Origin: JAZGDL01 sp036477795
Lineage (GTDB): Bacteria; Planctomycetota; Phycisphaerae; UBA1845
Direction of reading: 5' to 3'
NCBI GenBank assembly: GCA_036477795.1
Contig: JAZGDL010000475.1
Coordinates: forward strand, 1-7,972
Length of the DNA stretch: 7,972 nucleotides
Shown here: positions 1 to 5,626 of the stretch, piece after piece
Layout: every line of letters begins with the position of its first letter
How positions within the stretch are numbered: the first letter of the stretch is position 1
Made by a program: the position numbers and the translations under genes
Notes under the pieces: generated by a model
What the model was told of the DNA's origin: nothing
Seen by the model: only the letters and a program-made list of their open reading frames with translations
Database searches by the model: none

Positions 1-161
1 CAGAAAGGCACGCCGCAGTCCATGCAGCGGGCCCCCTGCTCCTGCAACCTGACCACAGGCAGCGGAACATCGAACTCCCCATAGTGCTTGACCCGCTCTG
101 CGGGCGCCATGCTGGCGGGGACCTCGCGGGCATATTCCTTGAATCCCGTGGGCTTACCCAT
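1..161 (-). CDS. gltD: Glutamate synthase small subunit, N-terminal fragment
   Basis: Only the first 53 codons are in the window; the gene continues past position 1. GltD is the NAD(P)H-dependent, FAD- and Fe-S-containing beta subunit that feeds electrons to GltB in the cytoplasm. Seen here: the N-terminus MGKPTGFKEYAREVP, typical of the family, and the first cysteine pair of an N-terminal Fe-S domain, C46-MD-C49, in the context GARCMDCGVPF. The ATG at 159-161 overlaps the last 8 nt of gltB (ATGGGTAA) and has a GGAGG six bases upstream, which supports this start and translational coupling with gltB. The identification is firm because of sequence and operon position; the rest of the protein cannot be assessed. 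Confidence 0.93.
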   Translation of the reverse strand, partial: MGKPTGFKEYAREVPASMAPAERVKHYGEFDVPLPVVRLQEQGARCMDCGVPF

Positions 162-3100
162 CGGACACCTCCACCGGCCGTCCCCCACCCCTTCCAGGGG
201 CGGGGGACGCAACGGAGGCACGGGGCTGCCCGGGGTGAGGGATTTCCCCACCCTCACAGAGGGTGGAGGCCACCGCCCTCTGCTGCAGCACCCGTTTGTA
301 GTCGATGGGCATGACCTTTACGAACCGCGGCAGGTACATGTCCCAGCATTCAAGCACCCGCCGCCCCACGGCGCTGTCGGTGTAGCCTACGTGGGCTTCG
401 ATCATGCCGCGCAAAGCACTCGCCTCTTGCGGGTCAACCACCTCTTCCAGCTCTACCATCTTCCGGTTGCAGCGGAACCTTCCGAAGTCGCCTTGGGCGG
501 GGGTGGGGATGGATCCCACGGATTCGAATCCGTGGGCTTCGGGTTTGTCTAACACGTAGGCGATGCCTCCGCTCATGCCCGCCGCAAAATTCCGCCCCGT
601 GGACCCCAGAACGACCACTCGCCCGCCGGTCATGTATTCGCAGCCGTGGTCTCCCACGCCTTCCACCACCGCCCGCAGGCCGCTGTTGCGAATGCAGAAG
701 CGCTCGCCCGCTATCCCTCGGACGTAGGCCTCACCGGAAGTAGCACCATAGAATGCGACGTTTCCGATGATGATGTTTTCCTCCGCCACGAAGGTGGACG
801 CCTTCGGTGGATAGATTATTAGCTTGCCGCCCGAAAGACCTTTGCCGTAGTAATCGTTGGCGTCGCCTTCGATCTCCATGGTCATGCCCCGCGGAACGAA
901 GGCCGCGAAGCTCTGACCGGCTGAACCGAAAAACTTGAAATGAATGGGTCCCACGGGGTCTTCCCCTGTGCAAGAAGGGATTCTCGCACGAGCGAGCGTT
1001 ACTTCGCTGCCGGTGATCGTTCCCACGGTGCGGTTGGTATTGCGAATGGGAAGCTCCTGGTAAACACGTTGGCCGCGTTCAATAGCCGGAGCGGCCAGGT
1101 TCAGCAGCGTGGTGACATCGAGTGAGCGGTCGATACCGTGGTCTTGGGGGTGTTTTTGTAAGGGTGTCGGCCGCGACAGGCTTAGCGGTGTCGCGTGCGA
1201 CACCCCCGCGGAGGAGACCGGGTAGTGCAGAATCTTGCTGAAGTCCAAGGTGCGCGCCTTCCAATGGACCCAGGGAATGGAATGGGTGTCTTGGGTGTCG
1301 CGCGCGACACCGCTAAACTCGAGTTTGTCAACCCGACCGACCATCTCTGGGATCGTCCGAAAGCCCAGAGAGGCCATGATTTCGCGCAACTCCTGAGCCA
1401 CGAAGAACATGAAGTTGATCACGTGCTCCGGCTTGCCGGCGAACTTTTTACGGAGCTCGGGGTCCTGCGTGGCGATGCCTACCGGGCAGGTGTTCAGATG
1501 GCACTTGCGCATCATTACGCAGCCGGAGGCGATCAGCGGCGCCGTGGCGAACCCGAATTCCTCAGCCCCCAGCAGGCAGGCGATGGCCACGTCCCGGCCG
1601 GTTCGAAGCTGGCCGTCGACCTCCACAACGATCCGGCTGCGAAGATCGTTCATTACCAGAACCTGATGGGTCTCCGCCAACCCCAGTTCCCAGGGAAGTC
1701 CGGCGTGCTTGATGGACGACAATGGAGAAGCCCCGGTTCCGCCGTCGTGCCCGCTGATGAGCACCACGTCGGCCTTGCCCTTGGAGACGCCCGCCGCGAC
1801 CGTACCGACACCCACCTCAGCCACCAGCTTGACGTTGATCCGTGCCCGGCGATTGGCGTTCTTCAGATCGTGAATCAACTGGGCCAGGTCCTCGATCGAG
1901 TAGATATCATGGTGCGGCGGAGGCGAAATCAGACCCACGCCGGGCGTGGAGTGACGGGTGCGCCCGATCCATTCATCCACCTTATATCCAGGCAACTGCC
2001 CGCCCTCGCCCGGCTTAGCACCCTGGGCCATCTTGATTTGCAGCTCATCGGCGTTGACCAGGTACTCACTGGTGACCCCGAAGCGGCCCGACGCGACCTG
2101 CTTGATGGCGCTGCGCATGGAATCGCCGTCCTGGAGAATCTCAGCGGCCCACGGAGACAGTTCCGCCAACTCCTGTCGCCGCTTAGCGGTGTCGCGTGCG
2201 ACACGAAGCTTAGCGGTGTCGCGTGCGACACCTTGTCCGCCGGTGCCGTTGAGGAATGGCTTGAAACGGATGGGATCTTCGCCGCCCTCCCCGGTGTTGC
2301 TCTTGCCGCCGATGCGATTCATGGCGATGGCCAGGTTGGCGTGGGCTTCGAAGGAGATCGACCCGAACGACATGGCCCCGGTCTTGAACCGCTTGACGAT
2401 TTCCTCCGCCGGCTCCACCTCTTCGATTCGCAGGGGTTGGTCCGCGGGCTTGAACTCCAGCAATCCGCGCAGGGTAGCGAGCTGTTTGGTCCGGCGATTG
2501 GTCAGTTCGCTGAACTCGGCGAAGGTCTTGGGACAGTTCCGGCGAACCGCCTCGGCAAGCTTGACCAGCGTCTCGGGGTTATTCAGGTGGTACTCCCCGC
2601 GGCGTCGCCACTGGTACCGCCCCCCAACGTCAAGACCACAGTCCCGCGCAGGCGCATGCGGTTTAGCGGTGTCGCGTGCGACACCTTTCGGGTAGCCCCG
2701 GGCGTGTCGAGCTTGCACCTCCGCCGCCAACACATCCAAACCAACGCCTCCGATCCGCGACGGCGTCCCCGTAAAGTACTGGTCGATGACCTCCGCGTTC
2801 AGCCCCACCGCCTCGACGATCTGCGCCCCGCGATATCCGTCCAGGGTGGAAATCCCCATCTTGGAGATAACCTTGACGACACCCTTGTTGACCGCTTCGG
2901 CGTAATTCCGCTCCACCTGTTCCAGGGTCAGGCCCTTATCCGAGCCCCAAGCGCCAGCGCGGGGTTTCCGGTCCAGTTGGCCTTTGCGGTGCATGTCCGC
3001 CAGGGTCTCCAACGCCACATAGGGATTGACCGCCCCCACGCCGTAGGCCAGCAGCATTGCGAAATGATGTACCTCTCTGGGTTCGCCCGACTCCAGTATC

Positions 3101-5238
3101 AAACCGCACCTGGTGCGCGTGCATTCGCGGATCAGGCGGTGGTGAACAGCCGCGACAGCCAACAGCGCCGGAATCCCCGCGTATTCGGCATTGACCCCGC
3201 GGTCCGACAGAACCAGGATCGAATACCCTTCCAATACCGCCGCAGCGGCGGACTCGCACAGTTCCTCAAGCGCTTGGCTTAGCGGTGTCGCGTGCGACAC
3301 CGGGAACAGCATCGGCAGAGTCTTGCACCGCAGGACTCCGTTATCGTGGTTCCTGATCTTGGCCAGGTCCCGGTTGTCCAGGATGAAATGCTCGATGCGA
3401 AGTTGATGGCAGTGCCGCTCGGTCTCTTCAAACAGGTCAGCCTCGGGACCGATATCCGTCGCGGTGGAGGTGACCAACTCCTCTCGAATAGCGTCCAGAG
3501 GCGGATTGGTCACCTGGGCGAATAGTTGTTTGAAGTAGTCATACAGCAGCGGTGCGTGGTCGCTCAGCACCGCCAGCGGCGTATCGCTTCCCATCGAACC
3601 GAGCGGTTCCGCTGCATTGTTGGCCATCGGCCCCAGGATCAGACGCAGGTCTTCCAGAGTGTATCCGAACGCCTTCTGGCGCGTCAGCAGGGTCTCGAAA
3701 TCATAAGGTTTAGCGCTGTCGCGTGCGACAGGTTGAGCGGTGTCGCGTGCGACAGGTTGAGCGCTGTCGCGTGCGACAGGTTGAGCGCTGTCGCGTGCGA
3801 CAGGTTTAGCGGTGTCGCGTGCGACACCCTTGGAAAGGTCAGCCAGCCTGACCAGATGCCGGTCCAGCCACACCCGATACGGTTTCCGCGCCGCCAGGCC
3901 CTCTTTGATCTCGTCATCCGGGACAATCCGCCCGCCGTCCGTATCTACCAGGAACATCCGCCCCGGCTGCAGGCGCCCTTTGCACAACACATTCGCCGGA
4001 TCGACGTCCAGCACGCCGGTCTCCGAAGCCATGATGACGTAGCCGTCCTTGGTCACCGTGTAGCGTGACGGTCGCAGCCCGTTGCGATCCAGCACTGCCC
4101 CGATGATCTTGCCGTTGGTGAACGCGATCGAGGCCGGTCCGTCCCACGGTTCCATCATGCAGGAGTGGTACTCATAGAAGGCCTTTTTCGCCTCGCTCAT
4201 GGTCTGGTGGGATTCCCACGCTTCGGGAATGAGCATGGCGATGCAGTGCGGCAGCGAACGGCCGGTGTGATAAAGCAGCTCGATGGCATTATCCAAAATG
4301 GCCGAATCGCTGGCCCCCGGCGTCAACACCGGCACGATCTTGCCCATGTCCTCGCCGAACAACGGCGACTTGAACAGCTTCTCGCGGGCGTGCATCCAGT
4401 TCACATTGCCGCGAAGCGTGTTGATCTCGCCGTTGTGGCACAGAAACCGGAAGGGCTGAGCCAGATCCCACGTGGGAAACGTGTTGGTGCTGTAGCGTTG
4501 ATGTACCAACGCCAGGCCCGACTTCATGGTCGGGTCCGCCAGGTCCGTAAAGTATGATTCGATCTGAGTGGCCAGCAGCAACCCCTTGTAGACCAGCGTA
4601 TGTTGCGACAGGCTGGCAACATGGAAATACTCGGCCCCGCCCATACCCGCCTCCGAAGCCCGCGGATTCGAATCCGTGGGATCCATGCGAACACGGCGCT
4701 CCATCACTTTGCGGATCACATAGAGCTTGCGTTCGAAGCTGTCGTTGTCCTTGACACCCTTGCCCCGACCGATGAAGATTTGCTTGATCACCGGCTCGGT
4801 CGCGCGGGCCACACGGCCGGCCACCTCGCTGTTCCGCGGCACCTCGCGCCAGCCCAGGAAATCCTGCCCCTCCTCGCCTACCGTGGCCTCGAACATCTGC
4901 TCCAACACCCGACGGTGGCGTGCGTCACTGGGCAAAAAAACCTGTCCGATTCCGTATTCGTGCAGGTCCGATAAGCGAATGCCCGCGTCGCCCGCAACGT
5001 TCTGCAGAAACTCATGGGGTGTCTGAATCAGTATGCCGCTCCCGTCACCGGTCTGGGGATCACATCCGCATGCCCCGCGGTGTTCCAAGTTCATCGCGAT
5101 TTGCAGGGCCTGGCGCACTATATCGTGCGACCGCAACCCCTTCAGACTGGCAATAAACCCCACGCCGCAAGCCGCGTGCTCGGTGGCAGGGTCATACAGC
5201 CCCTTCTCAGCTTCTGGAATGTTTGTCGCGCGCGTCAT
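154..5238 (-). CDS. gltB: Glutamate synthase large subunit, enlarged by in-frame palindromic repeats
   Basis: This is the alpha subunit of bacterial glutamate synthase (glutamine + 2-oxoglutarate to two glutamate), 1694 residues against roughly 1500 usual. A class II glutamine amidotransferase domain starts at the predicted nucleophile C24 (ACGVGF), so a 23-residue propeptide is likely removed. A central linker follows to about 800, then the FMN synthase domain with TGEGGEDP (982-989), KPGEGGQLPG (1075-1084) and SGHDGGTG. The 3Fe-4S cysteines C1240, C1246 and C1251 keep the C-x5-C-x4-C spacing, and a glycine-rich beta-helix ends near 1563. The extra length comes partly from repeat-encoded inserts: 185-195, 471-510 (five 8-residue units), 646-654, 852-859, 1003-1019, 1308-1315, 1346-1361, 1417-1424 and 1567-1576, plus a repeat-rich C-terminal tail after about 1650. 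All lie between conserved blocks and no motif is lost, so activity is likely. The start is the first ATG before the catalytic Cys. Its own Shine-Dalgarno is poor. Confidence 0.96.
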   Translation of the reverse strand: MTRATNIPEAEKGLYDPATEHAACGVGFIASLKGLRSHDIVRQALQIAMNLEHRGACGCDPQTGDGSGILIQTPHEFLQNVAGDAGIRLSDLHEYGIGQVFLPSDARHRRVLEQMFEATVGEEGQDFLGWREVPRNSEVAGRVARATEPVIKQIFIGRGKGVKDNDSFERKLYVIRKVMERRVRMDPTDSNPRASEAGMGGAEYFHVASLSQHTLVYKGLLLATQIESYFTDLADPTMKSGLALVHQRYSTNTFPTWDLAQPFRFLCHNGEINTLRGNVNWMHAREKLFKSPLFGEDMGKIVPVLTPGASDSAILDNAIELLYHTGRSLPHCIAMLIPEAWESHQTMSEAKKAFYEYHSCMMEPWDGPASIAFTNGKIIGAVLDRNGLRPSRYTVTKDGYVIMASETGVLDVDPANVLCKGRLQPGRMFLVDTDGGRIVPDDEIKEGLAARKPYRVWLDRHLVRLADLSKGVARDTAKPVARDSAQPVARDSAQPVARDTAQPVARDSAKPYDFETLLTRQKAFGYTLEDLRLILGPMANNAAEPLGSMGSDTPLAVLSDHAPLLYDYFKQLFAQVTNPPLDAIREELVTSTATDIGPEADLFEETERHCHQLRIEHFILDNRDLAKIRNHDNGVLRCKTLPMLFPVSHATPLSQALEELCESAAAAVLEGYSILVLSDRGVNAEYAGIPALLAVAAVHHRLIRECTRTRCGLILESGEPREVHHFAMLLAYGVGAVNPYVALETLADMHRKGQLDRKPRAGAWGSDKGLTLEQVERNYAEAVNKGVVKVISKMGISTLDGYRGAQIVEAVGLNAEVIDQYFTGTPSRIGGVGLDVLAAEVQARHARGYPKGVARDTAKPHAPARDCGLDVGGRYQWRRRGEYHLNNPETLVKLAEAVRRNCPKTFAEFSELTNRRTKQLATLRGLLEFKPADQPLRIEEVEPAEEIVKRFKTGAMSFGSISFEAHANLAIAMNRIGGKSNTGEGGEDPIRFKPFLNGTGGQGVARDTAKLRVARDTAKRRQELAELSPWAAEILQDGDSMRSAIKQVASGRFGVTSEYLVNADELQIKMAQGAKPGEGGQLPGYKVDEWIGRTRHSTPGVGLISPPPHHDIYSIEDLAQLIHDLKNANRRARINVKLVAEVGVGTVAAGVSKGKADVVLISGHDGGTGASPLSSIKHAGLPWELGLAETHQVLVMNDLRSRIVVEVDGQLRTGRDVAIACLLGAEEFGFATAPLIASGCVMMRKCHLNTCPVGIATQDPELRKKFAGKPEHVINFMFFVAQELREIMASLGFRTIPEMVGRVDKLEFSGVARDTQDTHSIPWVHWKARTLDFSKILHYPVSSAGVSHATPLSLSRPTPLQKHPQDHGIDRSLDVTTLLNLAAPAIERGQRVYQELPIRNTNRTVGTITGSEVTLARARIPSCTGEDPVGPIHFKFFGSAGQSFAAFVPRGMTMEIEGDANDYYGKGLSGGKLIIYPPKASTFVAEENIIIGNVAFYGATSGEAYVRGIAGERFCIRNSGLRAVVEGVGDHGCEYMTGGRVVVLGSTGRNFAAGMSGGIAYVLDKPEAHGFESVGSIPTPAQGDFGRFRCNRKMVELEEVVDPQEASALRGMIEAHVGYTDSAVGRRVLECWDMYLPRFVKVMPIDYKRVLQQRAVASTLCEGGEIPHPGQPRASVASPAPGRGGGRPVEVSDG
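168..172 (-). promoter_or_regulatory. Ribosome binding site of gltD
   Basis: GGAGG on the minus strand, six bases before the gltD ATG and inside the end of gltB. It fixes the gltD start and implies that the two subunits are translated from one message with overlapping genes. Confidence 0.8.
181..207. repeat. Hairpin-forming C/G-rich inverted repeat in the gltB 3' end
   Basis: The arms at 181-191 and 197-207 (TCCCCCACCCC and GGGGCGGGGGA) pair over 11 bases with one mismatch (187/201) around a 5-base loop. The repeat lies in the variable C-terminal tail of GltB, where it encodes the PAPGRGGG stretch. It may be a further inserted palindrome, but there is no second copy in the window to prove it. 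Confidence 0.55.
235..257. repeat. Inverted repeat in the gltB C-terminal tail
   Basis: GTGAGGG at 235-241 and CCCTCAC at 251-257 form a perfect 7-bp stem around a 9-base loop. It lies within the tail beyond the conserved GltB sequence, 27 bp from the hairpin at 181-207. Its origin is unknown, and it is only vaguely similar in layout to the GTGCGAGA palindromes at 968 and 6750. Confidence 0.45.
511..540 (+). repeat. Palindromic repeat family B, copy 1 (inside gltB)
   Basis: A perfect 22-bp palindrome (515-536) is centred on GGATTCGAATCC with arms CCCACGG/CCGTGGG, and GGAT and CTTC flanks are shared with the copy at 4655-4684. The 30-bp block matches the reverse complement of that copy except at one base. 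In the GltB frame it reads EAHGFESVGS (residues 1567-1576), sitting between GIAYVLD and GDFGRFRCN, which are normally almost adjacent in this family. Confidence 0.85.
968..989 (-). repeat. Palindromic repeat family C, copy 1 (inside gltB)
   Basis: The arms at 968-975 and 982-989 pair with one mismatch around a 6-base loop. On the minus strand the element matches the intergenic element at 6750-6771 at 20 of 22 bases, both starting GTGCGAGAATCC. In GltB it encodes roughly RARIPSCT (1417-1424), replacing or extending a variable loop between GSEVT and the conserved IHFKF-SAGQSF segment. Confidence 0.78.
1157..1180 (+). repeat. Palindromic repeat family A, decayed copy in tandem with the next
   Basis: This 24-bp block directly abuts the intact copy that follows and aligns to it with about 17 matches. 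It keeps GGTGTCG and GCGACA but has a changed centre (GCC) and GG instead of the terminal CC. The protein shows the same relation: VSHATPLS is followed by LSRPTPLQ. I read it as an old tandem duplicate that has drifted. Confidence 0.6.
1182..1204 (+). repeat. Palindromic repeat family A, copy 1
   Basis: TTAGC is followed by the 18-bp palindrome GGTGTCGCGTGCGACACC (8-bp arms, 2-bp centre). In the gltB frame it reads VSHATPLS (residues 1346-1353), placed in the variable segment before QDHGIDRSLD. It is identical over 23 bases to the copies at 2210, 2663, 3279 and the last unit of the 3709 array. Confidence 0.92.
1294..1316 (-). repeat. Palindromic repeat family A, copy 2 (opposite orientation)
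   Basis: This is the only copy with TTAGC on the minus strand (GCTAA at 1312-1316). Its centre is GC rather than GT, giving the fully symmetric GGTGTCGCGCGCGACACC. In GltB it reads SGVARDT (1309-1315), inserted between the conserved RVDKLEF and the WVHWKARTLD region. The centre change matters for the protein: the usual centre would put a Cys (SGVACDT) in this register. Confidence 0.88.
2183..2205 (+). repeat. Palindromic repeat family A, copy 3a (tandem pair)
   Basis: TTAGC plus the palindrome core, with the final C changed to G. It is 27 bp from the next copy, three bases more than the 24-bp period of the large array. Together the two copies encode GVARDTAKLRVARDTAKR (residues 1003-1020), inside the FMN domain just before the conserved GDSMRSAIKQVASGRFG. 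Confidence 0.9.
2210..2232 (+). repeat. Palindromic repeat family A, copy 3b (tandem pair)
   Basis: An intact 23-bp unit, identical to the consensus. It encodes GVARDTAK starting at residue 1003, directly after the conserved TGEGGEDPIRFKP segment. Confidence 0.92.
2663..2685 (+). repeat. Palindromic repeat family A, copy 4
   Basis: An intact 23-bp unit encoding GVARDTAK (852-859). It sits between the conserved VQARHARGYP and GLDVGGRYQWRR segments of GltB, a stretch known to vary in length in this family. Confidence 0.92.
3279..3301 (+). repeat. Palindromic repeat family A, copy 5
   Basis: An intact 23-bp unit read in the second open register as VSHATPLS (residues 647-654). It is inserted in a linker between KTLPMLFP and ALEELCESAAAAV, ahead of the conserved ILVLSDRGV. 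Confidence 0.92.
3709..3828 (+). repeat. Five-unit tandem array of palindromic repeat family A
   Basis: Exactly five 24-bp units without spacers (3709-3732, 3733-3756, 3757-3780, 3781-3804, 3805-3828). They encode GVARDTAK, PVARDSAQ, PVARDSAQ, PVARDTAQ and PVARDSAK (residues 471-510), between the glutaminase domain (ends near ADLSK) and the conserved LLTRQKAFGYTLEDLRL. The last unit is consensus. Units 1, 3 and 4 have CTGTCGC-GT-GCGACAG, where both partners of one stem pair changed so that pairing is kept. Unit 2 has only one partner changed. Unit length is a multiple of three, so expansion or contraction keeps gltB open. Confidence 0.96.
4655..4684 (-). repeat. Palindromic repeat family B, copy 2 (inside gltB)
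   Basis: A near-perfect 22-bp palindrome (4659-4680, one mismatch at 4662/4677) with the same GGATTCGAATCC centre. Its 30-bp block matches the copy at 511-540 in inverse orientation with one difference. It encodes DPTDSNPRASE (186-196), between the region of RKVMERRVRM and the conserved GAEYFHVASLS of the glutaminase domain. Confidence 0.85.
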
Positions 5239-5440
5239 AGCTACCCATGCCGGGCAAGGGACTTGCCCTCCATCGCACTACCGTTCTTGCGGAACGGCAG
5301 GCTTATACGTTCTTAATGACTAGGATCGCCGGGCAGTGGATCCCCGCCGGCCTAAGGATTACTTGAACCTCGGTGGTTCTTACCGAGGCTCTGACCACCT
5401 GTGAGATATGTGGTCGATTATGTGAAACACAACCCAACAT
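5239..5440 (-). promoter_or_regulatory. gltB 5' leader with several hairpins
   Basis: About 200 nt lie between the likely start site and the gltB ATG. Stem-loops: 5368-5388 (CCTCGGT/ACCGAGG, 7-nt loop); 5281-5297 (CCGTTC/GAACGG); 5252-5268 (GGGCAAG/CTTGCCC, 3-nt loop). GGTGGT (5372-5377) can instead pair with ACCACC (5394-5399), which excludes the first stem. The strongest Shine-Dalgarno, GGAGGG on the minus strand (5266-5271), is 27 nt from the ATG and partly inside the 5252-5268 stem; next to the ATG there is only GGGTAG. Folding could therefore affect initiation. This is inferred, and no known riboswitch class is recognised. Confidence 0.45.
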
Positions 5441-5446
5441 GCCCCC

Positions 5447-5476
5447 AGTATAACGAAACGCCCCGCCGAAGCACAA
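5447..5476 (-). promoter_or_regulatory. Probable sigma70-type promoter of gltBD
   Basis: On the minus strand TTGTGC (5471-5476) and TATACT (5447-5452) are separated by 18 bases. The -10 box matches the consensus at five of six positions. Transcription would start near 5440. It is the best promoter-like sequence ahead of gltB. Confidence 0.6.
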
Positions 5477-5485
5477 GAAAAAAGT

Positions 5486-5496
5486 CCAATAATTGG
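5486..5496. promoter_or_regulatory. Short palindrome between the divergent promoters
   Basis: CCAATAATTGG is a perfect 5+1+5 palindrome. It lies 9 bases upstream of the gltB -35 box and 14 bases upstream of the proposed ygfZ -35 region. The position suits an operator or activator site serving either gene. The regulator is unknown. Confidence 0.3.
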
Positions 5497-5510
5497 CAGA
5501 TTCCCGCTTT

Positions 5511-5539
5511 TTCGCCTTCTGACGGGGATTTGTTATCAT
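5511..5539 (+). promoter_or_regulatory. Probable extended -10 promoter of ygfZ
   Basis: TGT followed by TATCAT (5534-5539) forms an extended -10 element. At 17-bp spacing the -35 position holds only TTCGCC. Start near 5546, giving a leader of about 80 nt. Confidence 0.45.
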
Positions 5540-5605
5540 TCCCTCAGTGGGTAGCGTTGGCCGGTCTTCCGTCAGCTTCGAGATTGTGGGGGTGCCGACA
5601 ATGAT

Positions 5606-5610
5606 GGAGG
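5606..5610 (+). promoter_or_regulatory. Shine-Dalgarno sequence of ygfZ (distant)
   Basis: GGAGG lies 16 bases before the ATG at 5627, farther than usual. No in-frame start codon lies closer to it, and the protein aligns naturally from this ATG, so the start is kept. Confidence 0.45.
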
Positions 5611-5626
5611 AACAAGCAAAGCCACC

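Noticed and set aside
141..158. Similarity of the gltD start (AAGCCCACGGGATTC on the minus strand) to half of a family B palindrome
   Set aside because: It encodes MGKPTGF, a naturally conserved GltD N-terminus, and has no second arm.
1195..3282. Long plus-strand open frame (695 codons) opposite gltB
   Set aside because: It is antisense to well-conserved GltB sequence, has no family resemblance, and is open because of the GC-rich codon pattern of gltB.
3709..3828. Regular direct repeats as a CRISPR array
   Set aside because: Units abut with no unique spacers, the whole stretch is an open part of gltB, and no cas gene is present.
154..5238. gltB as a pseudogene because of its many repeats
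   Set aside because: The frame is uninterrupted over 1694 codons, all catalytic and cofactor motifs are intact, and every insertion keeps the frame.
5242..5274. Ten-codon leader ORF ending at TAG just before gltB
   Set aside because: Its ATG overlaps the GGAGGG sequence, it has no ribosome binding site of its own and shows no attenuation-type codon run.
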